NCBI GenBank assembly: GCA_024398475.1
Contig: JAKSJB010000009.1
Coordinates: 1-64,000 of the forward strand
Reading direction: 5' to 3'
Source of the DNA: Bacteroidaceae bacterium
Lineage (GTDB): Bacteria; Bacteroidota; Bacteroidia; Bacteroidales; Bacteroidaceae
Length of the DNA: 64,000 bases
Positions 17,714 to 26,361 of this stretch are shown piece by piece (position 1 is the first letter of the stretch; each line of letters opens with the position of its first letter). A model generated the notes under the pieces. The model saw nothing but the letters and a program-made list of their open reading frames with translations. It had not been told where the DNA came from and ran no database searches. The position numbers and the translations under genes were made by a program.

Positions 17714-19027
17714 CTATTTACCGATGCAATAGTAAGTAAAACCGTTTTCAGCGAGTTCACCTGAGTCATAGATATTTCTTCCGTCAATCACAACAGGCTG
17801 GTTCATGGCTTTCAGGACGACACTCCATGTAGGCATTCTGAATTGTTTCCATTCAGTAAGCATCAGTAGTGCGTCGGCATTGAGTACAGCCTCGTACATG
17901 TCGTTGCAATAGTAAACGCTGTCACCAATGCGTCGTCTGCATTCATCCATGGCAACAGGGTCAAAAACCTTTACGTTGCATCCGGCATCCTTCAGCAGTT
18001 TGATGATTACCAATGCCGTTGATTCTCTCATGTCGTCAGTCTCAGGCTTGAACGCAAGTCCCCAGACAGCAACGGTCTTACCCTTCAGGTCTCCGTTGAA
18101 ATGCTTGCTGAGTTTGTTGAATACCACACTTTTCTGGAACTCGTTGACTTCCTCCACGGCCTTCAGAACCTTCATCTCATAACCTTCCTTTTCGGCGGTC
18201 TTGATTAGAGCCTTAACATCTTTTGGAAAACAACTCCCACCGTAGCCGCAGCCAGGATAGAGGAATTTGGTACCGATACGTGAGTCACTACCGATACCCT
18301 TGCGTACCATGTTGACATCAGCACCTACAATCTCGCAGAGGTTGGCAATATCGTTCATGAAGGATATACGTGTCGCCAACATTGAGTTGGCAGCATATTT
18401 AATCATTTCGGCAGATGGAATGTCTGTGAAGATGACACGGAAATTGTTGAGCAGGAACGGACGGTACAGTTTTGACATGAGTTCCTTCGCCTGTTCACTC
18501 TCCACACCCACTACTACGCGGTCCGGCGACATGAAGTCCTTTATAGCAGCACCTTCCTTGAGAAATTCAGGATTGCTTGCCACGTCAAACGGAATCTGTT
18601 CACCCCGTCTGTCGAGTTCTTCCTGAATGGCAGCCTTCACTTTCTTTGCCGTACCTACGGGTACCGTACTCTTAGTAACCAGAACCGTGTATTTCCTGAT
18701 ATTCTGTCCGAAAGTACGTGCTACAGCCAATACATACTGCAGGTCGGCACTTCCGTCTTCGTCGGGAGGAGTACCTACGGCAGAGAATACCACCGATACG
18801 TTGTCAAGGCATTCCCTTAGATCCGTAGTGAAGTGCAGTCTTCCTTCCTTCACGTTGCGGCTGACCATTTGGTCGAGTCCAGGTTCGTAGATTGGAACAT
18901 TGCCATTCTGTAGTGAACGTATCTTCTCTTCGTTCACATCCACGCATGTAACATTAACGCCCATTTCAGCGAAACAAGTTCCGCTTACCAAACCGACATA
19001 TCCAGTCCCGACTATTGCAATATTCAT
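17714..19027 (-). CDS. ugd: UDP-glucose 6-dehydrogenase
   Basis: Oxidises UDP-glucose to UDP-glucuronate in two NAD-dependent steps. The 437-residue protein has an N-terminal Rossmann motif GTGYVGLVSG (7-16), the central helix region with SNPEFLKEG, the catalytic cysteine in GYGGSCFPKD near 263, and a C-terminal UDP-binding domain with WGLAFKPETDDMRES. First gene of a two-gene unit with rmlB. The only good upstream promoter lies about 280 nt away, giving a long leader. It probably provides uronic acid for the surface polysaccharide. Confidence 0.95.
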   Translation of the reverse strand: MNIAIVGTGYVGLVSGTCFAEMGVNVTCVDVNEEKIRSLQNGNVPIYEPGLDQMVSRNVKEGRLHFTTDLRECLDNVSVVFSAVGTPPDEDGSADLQYVLAVARTFGQNIRKYTVLVTKSTVPVGTAKKVKAAIQEELDRRGEQIPFDVASNPEFLKEGAAIKDFMSPDRVVVGVESEQAKELMSKLYRPFLLNNFRVIFTDIPSAEMIKYAANSMLATRISFMNDIANLCEIVGADVNMVRKGIGSDSRIGTKFLYPGCGYGGSCFPKDVKALIKTAEKEGYEMKVLKAVEEVNEFQKSVVFNKLSKHFNGDLKGKTVAVWGLAFKPETDDMRESTALVIIKLLKDAGCNVKVFDPVAMDECRRRIGDSVYYCNDMYEAVLNADALLMLTEWKQFRMPTWSVVLKAMNQPVVIDGRNIYDSGELAENGFTYYCIGK

Positions 19028-19309
19028 AGAAAAACGTAATTAATGATTCAACTTTCGCAAGTTTCTGGCTTGCTCAGTTTCAGGAGTTAAGTAGTTTTGG
19101 AGTTAAGGGAGTTAAGCATTGTAATGCCGTCAGCCATTAGCCATTGGCCATTGGCTTTCTCTAAGCCTTCGGCACTCCTTTGTGAAGATAAATCTTCAGC
19201 CGTCGCAAGCGAAGATACTCAATCTTCGCCCTACTTAACTACTGTCTCCTGACTACTTTTCTACTAAAAGTGAAGCCCAGCGAAACTTGTATTATTGATA
19301 ATTAGCGTA
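19028..19309 (-). other. Long presumed leader of ugd-rmlB
   Basis: No convincing gene. It holds repeated GGAGTTAAG-type units (about 19081-19116), overlapping copies of GCCATTGGC-type units (19132-19156) and several CGAAGAT/ATCTTCG pairs (19180-19230) that could form hairpins in RNA. If the promoter at 19310-19340 drives ugd, this is its 5' leader of about 275 nt. Confidence 0.45.
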
Positions 19310-19340
19310 CAAAAGTAGTGAAAATATATGATATGGCAAA
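19310..19340 (-). promoter_or_regulatory. Promoter upstream of ugd-rmlB
   Basis: On the minus strand, TTTG (19337-19340), 19-nt spacer, TACTTTTG (19310-19317). It sits just past the stop of the ECF sigma gene and points towards ugd. Confidence 0.7.
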
Positions 19341-19357
19341 ATATTTCGCAACAGTTT

Positions 19358-19951
19358 CTATGAAGCAAAACTTATCTTGTATTCATCAGCCAATCTGCGG
19401 AGGTTGATAAGGGCATAGCGGAGACGTCCGAGAGCCGTATTTATACTGACTCCGGTAAGTTGTGCAATCTCCTTGAAACTGAGGTCCTGGTAATATCTCA
19501 TGCGGATTACTTCCTGCTGGTTTTCAGGAAGCATTCTGATTATTTCGTCAAGTCCGCAGAAAGTCTGCCTTTCGATAAATTCCGTTTCAGCGTTGTGCTC
19601 GTCGGCAATACTGGTATTGTTCAGTAAGTCAATCCCGCTTTCATCGTTGGAAACAGTCATCTCGTTTGCGGTATGCCTGAAGTAGTCGATGACAAGGTTA
19701 TGGCATATTCTCATCACCCACGAAGCAAACTTCTGCTGCTCGGTGTATTTTCCCGACTGCAGGGTACTGATTATACGCATGAACGCATCCTGGAACAAGT
19801 CTTCTGCCAGTTCCTGATTCTTGACTGAGTAAAGGATATAAGTGAAAACCTTACTTTCGTACCTGTCCAATAATACATTGAACGCCTCACTATTGCCTCC
19901 GATATAAGAACTTACCAACTGCTCGTCGGTGAGTTTCTGCAATTTCTCCAT
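19358..19951 (-). CDS. RNA polymerase ECF-type sigma factor
   Basis: Sigma-70 family group 4 factor of 197 residues. Region 2 (about 25-95) includes ELAEDLFQDAFMRI and FASWVMRICHNLVID; region 4 (about 135-190) has the helix-turn-helix YQDLSFKEIAQLTGVS. No anti-sigma factor gene (membrane FecR or zinc type) is adjacent, which is unusual for signal-responsive ECF factors; a dispersed or alternative control is possible. A near-consensus -7 element (about 20133-20139) lies roughly 180 nt upstream on the minus strand. Confidence 0.93.
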   Translation of the reverse strand: MEKLQKLTDEQLVSSYIGGNSEAFNVLLDRYESKVFTYILYSVKNQELAEDLFQDAFMRIISTLQSGKYTEQQKFASWVMRICHNLVIDYFRHTANEMTVSNDESGIDLLNNTSIADEHNAETEFIERQTFCGLDEIIRMLPENQQEVIRMRYYQDLSFKEIAQLTGVSINTALGRLRYALINLRRLADEYKISFAS

Positions 19952-20199
19952 TATGCAATTGTTTTAGTATGCTGCCCATTCCTGCTCCGACTTGACCAGC
20001 CGTTCATATATTTATTTCCCCGGCGGTCATTGTAGAACCATCAGTCAGCAATTGTTTCGCGTAATGTCTTTTCTATAGGCAATGTGGTTTAATTGGTTAT
20101 TGTATTATTGTGATATTTTTACGAAATCGGCTGCAAATTAAAGCAACATTTGTGAAATATGCAAGTGATTTTGCCAAAAAATGTGATTTCAGACTGATT

Positions 20200-21183
20200 T
20201 TACACGAATTGCATGGACTTTTCGTACTTAAAACCACGCAGGAAATCAACTACACCCATACGTTTTTTCCCTGCTATCTGTAAGGTAAGTATGTTGATAA
20301 AGCCATCCTTGCATCTCACCTTCAGGTAGTTCTTCCCGTCACTCACGACAGCCCCGATTGGGAGTTCATCCTGCGGAGTCTCATCAGTCTTTTCTGTCTC
20401 GTAAATCTTCACGTCAACAGGTTTTTCCCCGACAGTAAGGGTTGTCCACGCAGCAGGGTAGGGACTGAGTCCCCTCACAAAGTCGTGAACCTTCTTCACC
20501 GACATATTCCAGTCAATACGGCATGTGTCGTGGAAAATCTTTGGAGCAGGACGCAGTTCGCCTGCATCCACCTCGTCCTGTTCGATAGGGTTGATGTTGC
20601 CTGCAATTATGTTGTCCACGGTCTCGGTCACGAGTTTGCCGCCGAGCATCATCAGTCTGTCGTGAATGTCACCCACGTTGTCGTTCTCTCCGATAGGGAT
20701 TCTTACCTGCTGAATAATTTTTCCGGTGTCAATCTCGTGCTTCAGGAAGAAAGTCGTGATACCAGTCTCCTCATCACCATTGATGATTGCCCAGTTGAGA
20801 GGAGCAGCACCTCTGTACTGAGGAAGAAGGGATGCGTGGAGATTGAACGTACCGAGTCGCGGCATGTTCCACACCACTTCGGGCAGCATCCTGAACGCCA
20901 CCACAATCTGAATGTCGGCCTCCAGCGCCCTCAGTTCCCCGATGAAAGCCTCGTCCTTGAGTTTTTCAGGCTGAAGCAGTTTCACTCCTTTCTCCTCAAG
21001 TCCGTTGTCGAGGTAGAATTGCTTCACCGGACTGGGTTGCAGCACACTTCCGTGCCTACCTATAGCCTTGTCGGGCATTGTGATTACCCCCACCACGTTG
21101 TAACCACCATCCACCAATGCCTTAAGACTCTCAACCGCAAAGTCGGGAGTACCCATATAAACTATTCTCAAATCCTTCTTCAT
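20200..21183 (-). CDS. fmt: Methionyl-tRNA formyltransferase
   Basis: Formylates initiator Met-tRNA with 10-formyl-THF. The 327-residue protein begins with a Rossmann domain (RIVYMGTPDFAVESL), contains the formyl-THF site HASLLPQYRGAAP near residue 110 and the conserved DTGKIIQQ, and ends with the OB-fold C-terminal domain from about 205. In transcription order it follows tsaC and clc, all on the minus strand but separated by repeat arrays. No deformylase gene is nearby. Confidence 0.96.
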   Translation of the reverse strand: MKKDLRIVYMGTPDFAVESLKALVDGGYNVVGVITMPDKAIGRHGSVLQPSPVKQFYLDNGLEEKGVKLLQPEKLKDEAFIGELRALEADIQIVVAFRMLPEVVWNMPRLGTFNLHASLLPQYRGAAPLNWAIINGDEETGITTFFLKHEIDTGKIIQQVRIPIGENDNVGDIHDRLMMLGGKLVTETVDNIIAGNINPIEQDEVDAGELRPAPKIFHDTCRIDWNMSVKKVHDFVRGLSPYPAAWTTLTVGEKPVDVKIYETEKTDETPQDELPIGAVVSDGKNYLKVRCKDGFINILTLQIAGKKRMGVVDFLRGFKYEKSMQFV

Positions 21184-21202
21184 AATCTTTAGTGTTTATT
21201 TT

Positions 21203-21346
21203 TGAGTCTACAAGTCTACGAGTCAAAGAGTCTACAAGCAAAGCCATCCGGACGGTCACTCGTTGACTTGTTGCCTTGTTGACTCGTTGACTCCCCAAAG
21301 GGGCTGCTTGTTGACTTGTAGACTTGTTGACTCGTAGACTCTCTCA
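21203..21346. repeat. Octamer repeat array, clc-fmt intergenic
   Basis: Imperfect head-to-tail copies of an 8-bp unit (GTTGACTC, GTAGACTT, GTCTACAA variants), interrupted by CCCCAAAGGGG. The array begins about 20 nt upstream of fmt and touches the clc stop codon. It belongs to the same family as arrays at 23919-24202 and 33237-33312. Confidence 0.85.
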
Positions 21347-23158
21347 TCATTCCGAAGCAATATCCTGCAGGACGCTTCTGTATGAGTTGAACAGTCCCGA
21401 GCGTGACACAAACCCGATGAACTTACCGTCTTCATCCACTACGGGGAGGTTCCATGCGTTGGTCTCGTCAAACTTCTGAGTCGCCACTTTCAGCGTGTCG
21501 GAAATGGAGAGCAGCGCAGGCGGATCCTTCATGAACGACTTCACCGTGTATTGTCTGTAGAGTTCCGTGCGGAACATGTATTTTCGTATGCTGTCCAGAC
21601 TGATTACCCCCAGGAGTCTGTTGTTGCTGTCTATTACAGGGAATATGTTGCGGTGCGACTTCACCACTACACCTATCATCTGACTCAGGTTCATGTCGAT
21701 ACTCATAGGCTTGTAGTCCTTTTCAATCTGCGAATCGAGGTTGAGCAGCGTAAGGATAGCCTGATCCTTGTCGTGCGTCAGCAGTTCACCCTTGCGTGCA
21801 AGTCGCATGGCATAGATGCTGTGAGGTTCAAACAACTGAATGGTGAGATATGCTGCCACAGCCACCATCATGAGCGGTACGAACAGGTCATAGCCTCCGG
21901 TAAGTTCGGCAATGAGGAAGATACCTGTCAATGGTGCATGCATTACACCCGACATGAGTCCAGCCATACCGAACAGAGCACAGTTCTTCGGAGAGAGAAA
22001 ACAAGCCTCGCCGAGAGAAAGACCGAGGGTGCTGTCCCAGAGAGTGGCAAACATGAAACCTGCAATACTGCCGAGGAAGAGTGAAGGAGCGAATACTCCA
22101 CCACAACCGCCGCCACCGTTGGTAGCAGTTGAGGCAAACACTTTCAGCAGTACCACCAGTCCGAGGTATGTAAGCAGACCGCTCTGACCACCTCCGTAGA
22201 ATAAGGTGTTGTGCATTATCTCGTCGGGCGAAGCCTCGTTTATCATCTGGTGGATTACGTCGTAGCCTTCACCATACATGGCAGGGAAGAAATATATGAG
22301 TGCACCCAGTATGACGGCACCCACCACGAACTTAGCCCAATGGTTGTGAATCTTTCCGAAGATACCTTCAAACCAGTTCATCGTTCTTGTGAAATACAGG
22401 GAAACAAGTCCGCATGCTATTCCCAGAAGAATACAACCTGGAATGATGTCGATGGTGAAAGACTTGTCAAGACTGAAGTCGAACATAGGTTGCATACCGG
22501 TCAGGGCATACGACACACACACCGATGTGAGGCACGTCACGAGCAGCGGAAGCAGGGACGACATCGTAAGGTCGAGCATGAGAACCTCCAGCACGAACAT
22601 CAATCCGGCTATAGGAGCCTTGAATATTGCAGCCACGGCTCCGGCAGCACCGCATCCCACCATCAGCATCAGCATGTTTGGCGGAAGATGGAAACGCTTG
22701 CCGAGGTCGGAACCGAAGGCAGAACCGGTAAGTACGATAGGGGCTTCGGCACCCACCGAACCACCGAATCCGATGGTCAGCGAACTTGCCACGATACTTG
22801 TCCAGCGGTTATGACGCTTGATTCTTGCCCTCTTGCGTGAGATGGCATAGAGGATTTTCGTCACACCGTGACTTATGTCGTCCTTCACCACATATCTTAC
22901 GAACAGACCAGCCAGCAGAATACCGATGGCTGGATAGATGAGATAGAGCCCGTTAGTCTGGTCGAGGATGAAGTGGCGTGTAAGCAGTTGCTTGATGAAA
23001 TCCACGAACCACTTGAGGAATACGGCAGCAAGACCGGAACAAATGCCGACAGCCAGACTGAGCATAAGCACAATCTGGCGCTGAGAGTGGTCACCCTTAA
23101 TCCATTCCGTAATGGCATTCGACCACTTCGCCTCGTTCCTAAGAAATGTTGTCCTCAT
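21347..23158 (-). CDS. ClC-family chloride channel/antiporter with C-terminal CBS pair
   Basis: Inner-membrane voltage-gated-type ClC protein of 603 residues. Around ten membrane segments cover about 28-445. The selectivity-filter region reads GGSVGAEAPIV (GKxGPxxH in classical ClC), followed by GCGAAGAVAAIFKAPIAG and GGCGGVFAPSLFLG. Two CBS domains occupy about 465-600 and may sense nucleotides. Whether it is a channel or a Cl-/H+ exchanger cannot be settled from sequence alone. Its stop codon abuts the octamer repeat array. Confidence 0.93.
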   Translation of the reverse strand: MRTTFLRNEAKWSNAITEWIKGDHSQRQIVLMLSLAVGICSGLAAVFLKWFVDFIKQLLTRHFILDQTNGLYLIYPAIGILLAGLFVRYVVKDDISHGVTKILYAISRKRARIKRHNRWTSIVASSLTIGFGGSVGAEAPIVLTGSAFGSDLGKRFHLPPNMLMLMVGCGAAGAVAAIFKAPIAGLMFVLEVLMLDLTMSSLLPLLVTCLTSVCVSYALTGMQPMFDFSLDKSFTIDIIPGCILLGIACGLVSLYFTRTMNWFEGIFGKIHNHWAKFVVGAVILGALIYFFPAMYGEGYDVIHQMINEASPDEIMHNTLFYGGGQSGLLTYLGLVVLLKVFASTATNGGGGCGGVFAPSLFLGSIAGFMFATLWDSTLGLSLGEACFLSPKNCALFGMAGLMSGVMHAPLTGIFLIAELTGGYDLFVPLMMVAVAAYLTIQLFEPHSIYAMRLARKGELLTHDKDQAILTLLNLDSQIEKDYKPMSIDMNLSQMIGVVVKSHRNIFPVIDSNNRLLGVISLDSIRKYMFRTELYRQYTVKSFMKDPPALLSISDTLKVATQKFDETNAWNLPVVDEDGKFIGFVSRSGLFNSYRSVLQDIASE

Positions 23159-23333
23159 ATAAATATTAAACGCAAACGCATGGCGTCCTTCGGACTACGC
23201 AAACGCAAACAAACGCTAACCACAATCCTGGTAGATGGGTAAAAGCATAAAGGTCTATAGTTTAACCTTCAGCTTTTTTGCGTTTGCGTAGCAGCTTAAG
23301 CTGCGTTGCATTTGCGTTAGGCGTCAGCCTTTT
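23159..23333. repeat. CGCAAA-rich repeat between tsaC and clc
   Basis: A 175-bp spacer with direct and inverted copies of a GCGTTTGCGT-like unit: AACGCAAACGCA-type copies at 23169-23218, and inverted TTTGCGTTTGCGTAGC and GCATTTGCGTTAGGC at 23277-23320. The two sets can pair. Similar AACGCAAACGCAAA units occur at 25801-25832 and 27330-27350. Confidence 0.65.
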
Positions 23334-23900
23334 TTATTCCCTTATAATCACGAATTTACCGTTTCTGTCAATCTTCACGATGCTCGAAGGCTGATGCTTT
23401 TCCTTGCATCGCTGGTTGTAGCGCACCACATAATCCACGGCATTCTTTATGTCGTCGCTTATCTCGTCGAAGGTGCGTGCAGTAGGTTCGCCGCTGATGT
23501 TTGCACTTGTTGAAACTATAGGTTTCTGGAAGCGGAAACAGAGTTCCTTCGAAAATTCCTCCTTGGTGATGCGTATGCCCACACTACCGTCTTCGGCAAG
23601 AAGGTTGGGAGCAAGTCCCACAGCCTGGTCAAAGATAATGGTAAGCGGTTTTGTGGCAAGTTCAATCATGTCCCAAGTGACATCTGCCACGTTTCTCACG
23701 TATCTCGACAGACGGGCATCGCTGTCCACTAGACAGATGAGAGCCTTGGAGTCGTCGCGCCGCTTTATTTCATAAACCTTCCTTACGGCTTCGGGGTTGG
23801 TGGCATCGCAGCCGATACCCCATACTGTGTCGGTAGGGTAGAGTATCACTCCCCCCTGCTTCATCACTTCTATAGCCTTTTTTACTTCGTCCTGTAACAT
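23334..23900 (-). CDS. tsaC: L-threonylcarbamoyladenylate synthase (Sua5/YrdC/TsaC)
   Basis: Makes threonylcarbamoyl-AMP for the universal t6A37 tRNA modification. The 188-residue protein has the YrdC signature YPTDTVWGIGCDATN (about 21-35), the KRRDDSKALICLV segment and the late STSANISGEP motif. It has the length of a single-domain TsaC, without the C-terminal Sua5 domain. The same-strand neighbourhood prfC-tsaC-clc-fmt groups translation functions. Confidence 0.94.
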   Translation of the reverse strand: MLQDEVKKAIEVMKQGGVILYPTDTVWGIGCDATNPEAVRKVYEIKRRDDSKALICLVDSDARLSRYVRNVADVTWDMIELATKPLTIIFDQAVGLAPNLLAEDGSVGIRITKEEFSKELCFRFQKPIVSTSANISGEPTARTFDEISDDIKNAVDYVVRYNQRCKEKHQPSSIVKIDRNGKFVIIRE

Positions 23901-23918
23901 TGCTTTATTTATTTGGGG

Positions 23919-24202
23919 GTCTACAAGTCTATGAGTCTACAGGTCAACGAGTGACCATCCGGTTGGCTTTGCTTGTAGACTCGTAGACTTGTTGACTCGT
24001 TGACTCCCTTTTAGGGGCTACTTGTTGACTCGTAGACTCGTTGACTCGTTGACTCCCTTTTAGGGGCTACTTGTTGACTCGTAGACTCGTTGACTCGTTG
24101 ACTCTCTTTTAGGGGCTACTTGTTGACTCGTAGACTCGTTGACTCGTTGACTCCCTTTTAGGGGCTACTTGTTGACTCGTAGACTCGTTGACTCGTTGAC
24201 TT
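23919..24202. repeat. Higher-order 49-bp tandem repeat built of octamers
   Basis: Four copies of a 49-bp unit start with GGGGCTACTTGTTGACTCG at 24014, 24063, 24112 and 24161. Each holds GTTGACTC-GTAGACTC-GTTGACTC-GTTGACTC, then CCCTTTTAGGGG (one copy TCTTTTAGGGG). A degenerate lead-in with variant octamers spans 23919-24013. The array ends one base before the prfC stop codon. Copies are near-identical, pointing to recent expansion. Confidence 0.9.
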
Positions 24203-24203
24203 C

Positions 24204-25775
24204 TTAAAACTCACTCGTGAAATGGAACTTGATGTGTTCAAAGTCCTGCTGAGCCATCTGCAGCACATAGTTGGAGTCAGCGAGGAACACGTCTCTTCCG
24301 TCGCGGTCCTTTGCCATATACTGGTACTTGCGCTTCTTGAAAGCCTCGAGTTCGGCTTCGTCGTCGCTCTCAATCCAGCAAGCCTTGTAGAGACTTACCG
24401 GTTCCCAGCGGCATTGTGCATTATATTCGTTCTCGAGTCGGTACTGGATGACCTCAAACTGAAGTTGTCCTACCGTACCGATGAGTTTCCGTCCGTTGAA
24501 CTGGTTGATGAACAACTGAGCCACACCTTCGTCCATCAGTTGGTTGATACCCTTTTCCAATTGCTTGGTCTTCATAGGGTCGGCATTCTCTATATACTTG
24601 AACATCTCAGGCGAGAAACTTGGCAACCCCTTGAAATGGAGTTGTTCACCCTCGGTGAGCGTATCTCCAATCTTGAATATTCCATTGTCGGGCAGACCCA
24701 CTATGTCGCCTGGATAAGCCTCTTCGATGGTGCTCTTCTTCTGAGCCATGAACTGAGTAGGTGAAGAGAAACGGACCGTCTTGCCCTGACGTACATGCTG
24801 GTAGGGGGCATTGCGTACGAACTTACCCGAACAGACCTTGCAGAAGGCAGTACATGAACGGTGGTTAGGGTCGATGTTGGCAGTAATCTTGAAAATGAAA
24901 CCCGTAAACTTAGGTTCCGTAGGCTCAATCATGCGCTCCTCAGCCTGAGTAGGGCGCGGACTTGGAGCAATCTCCACGAAGCAGTCGAGCAGTTCCTGCA
25001 CACCGAAGTTGTTGAGGGCACTACCGAAGAACACCGGAGCCACCTCGGCGTTGAGGTAGTCGTTCACGTCGAACTCTGAATACACACCGTCGATGAGGTC
25101 AAGGTCCTCACGCAGTTTGGCTGCATCCTCGTCGCCCACCTGAGCCTCCAGCTCCCTGCTGTTGATGTCCACCTCCACCTTCTCCGTCACCATCTGCTTG
25201 TTTGGCGTGAAGAGGTTGAGGTTCTTCTCGTAGATGTTATATACACCCTTGAACCGCTGTCCCTGATTGATAGGCCATGACAGCGGACGGACACTTATCT
25301 GCAGTTCGGCTTCCACCTCGTCCATGAGGTCGAACGGATCACGGCCCTCACGGTCCATCTTGTTGATAAACACTATGACCGGAGTCTTTCTCATGCGGCA
25401 TACAGTCATCAATTTGCGTGTCTGTGCCTCCACACCCTTTGCACCGTCAATCACGATGATGGCACAATCCACAGCCGTGAGTGTGCGGAAAGTATCTTCG
25501 CAGAAGTCCTGGTGACCCGGAGTGTCGAGAATGTTTACCTTGTAGTCGCGGTAGTCAAATTCCATTACGGAAGTACTCACCGAAATACCACGCTGCTTTT
25601 CAATCTCCATCCAGTCGCTCGTAGCCGACTTCTTTATCTTGTTTGACTTAACTGCACCAGCCACCTGAATCTGACCTCCGAAAAGCAAAAGTTTTTCCGT
25701 CAGAGTCGTCTTTCCAGCATCTGGGTGACTGATAATGGCGAATGTTCGCCTCTTGTTTATTTCCTGTTCATTCAT
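24204..25775 (-). CDS. prfC: Peptide chain release factor 3
   Basis: Translational GTPase that removes RF1/RF2 from the ribosome after termination. The 523-residue protein has G1 [10 protein letters not shown]3 DTPGHQDF and G4 NKMDR, then domains II and III with the RF3-typical C-terminus. I chose ATG 25775 ([12 protein letters not shown]); the open frame extends 30 codons upstream, but a promoter at 25785-25814 overlaps that part. Length matches E. coli RF3 (529). Confidence 0.96.
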   Translation of the reverse strand: MNEQEINKRRTFAIISHPDAGKTTLTEKLLLFGGQIQVAGAVKSNKIKKSATSDWMEIEKQRGISVSTSVMEFDYRDYKVNILDTPGHQDFCEDTFRTLTAVDCAIIVIDGAKGVEAQTRKLMTVCRMRKTPVIVFINKMDREGRDPFDLMDEVEAELQISVRPLSWPINQGQRFKGVYNIYEKNLNLFTPNKQMVTEKVEVDINSRELEAQVGDEDAAKLREDLDLIDGVYSEFDVNDYLNAEVAPVFFGSALNNFGVQELLDCFVEIAPSPRPTQAEERMIEPTEPKFTGFIFKITANIDPNHRSCTAFCKVCSGKFVRNAPYQHVRQGKTVRFSSPTQFMAQKKSTIEEAYPGDIVGLPDNGIFKIGDTLTEGEQLHFKGLPSFSPEMFKYIENADPMKTKQLEKGINQLMDEGVAQLFINQFNGRKLIGTVGQLQFEVIQYRLENEYNAQCRWEPVSLYKACWIESDDEAELEAFKKRKYQYMAKDRDGRDVFLADSNYVLQMAQQDFEHIKFHFTSEF

Positions 25776-25784
25776 AATTGGGTG

Positions 25785-25814
25785 CAAAGTTACGAAAAAA
25801 GAAGCAAACGCAAA
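25785..25814 (-). promoter_or_regulatory. Promoter of prfC
   Basis: On the minus strand, TTTG (25811-25814), 18-nt spacer, TAACTTTG (25785-25792). The -7 box ends only 9 nt before the ATG, so the leader is just a few nucleotides long. Confidence 0.75.
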
Positions 25815-26361
25815 AGTTGTGAACGCAAAAATGAACGGAAAAGCGTGTGTTTGGTTAAAAACCAACTCTCCTTGCTGGCTGACAGCAAAAACTACGGGTA
25901 ATTCACATAGTGATGCGACTGATGCAAAGTGTTCATTTTCTTCCCATTTGGTTATTGTGACATATTTGTTGTATGTAGTTGAAATATAGTGTTTTGGGTA
26001 GTAAATTCCAAAACTCTCGCTATACTCCCCTTATGAGTCAGTTATGAGTCTATTATGAGTCAGTAACGAGTCAGTAACAAATCGGTATAGAAGCAGTATT
26101 TTGTATGAAGTAAAATCGGACAATACTGGCAATACAGGTGTAGGTAGATTAGGAGTTGAAGGGAGTTAGGGGAGTTAAAGGCTTTATAATGACGTTCTGT
26201 AGTCTACAAGTCAACAAGTAGCCCCTAATCCCCTCAAGGGGGGGAACGCAAACTAGGACTTCGCTTGAAGAATATTTTTGCGTCTGGAGAGTTGAATAAA
26301 GATTCAGTTACCGAGAAAATCTCGGCTACTGCCTTTGAAAATTTTGCATCAACTTTCACCT
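25815..26361. other. Repeat-rich intergenic stretch without a gene
   Basis: No credible coding frame. It contains 11-bp phased units at 26031-26085, GGAGTTGAAGGGAGTTAGGGGAG-type units at about 26150-26180, an inverted fragment of the octamer family with CCCCTCAAGGGG at 26200-26245, and AACGCAAA units. The order resembles the mirrored spacer at 55690-55841. Confidence 0.7.
26031..26085. repeat. 11-bp phased tandem repeat, copy A
   Basis: Five contiguous 11-bp units: TTATGAGTCAG, TTATGAGTCTA, TTATGAGTCAG, TAACGAGTCAG, TAACAAATCGG. The core TGAGTCA is palindromic and recurs on one helix face. A related array, inverted, is at 55787-55841. Confidence 0.85.

Noticed and set aside
22211..22840. 209-codon plus-strand open frame
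   Set aside because: It is antisense to the ClC gene and its His/Gly/Arg-rich translation has no recognisable fold.
23919..24202. CRISPR-like tandem repeats
   Set aside because: The units are contiguous copies of a 49-bp repeat without unique spacers, and no cas gene is nearby. It is a simple higher-order tandem repeat.
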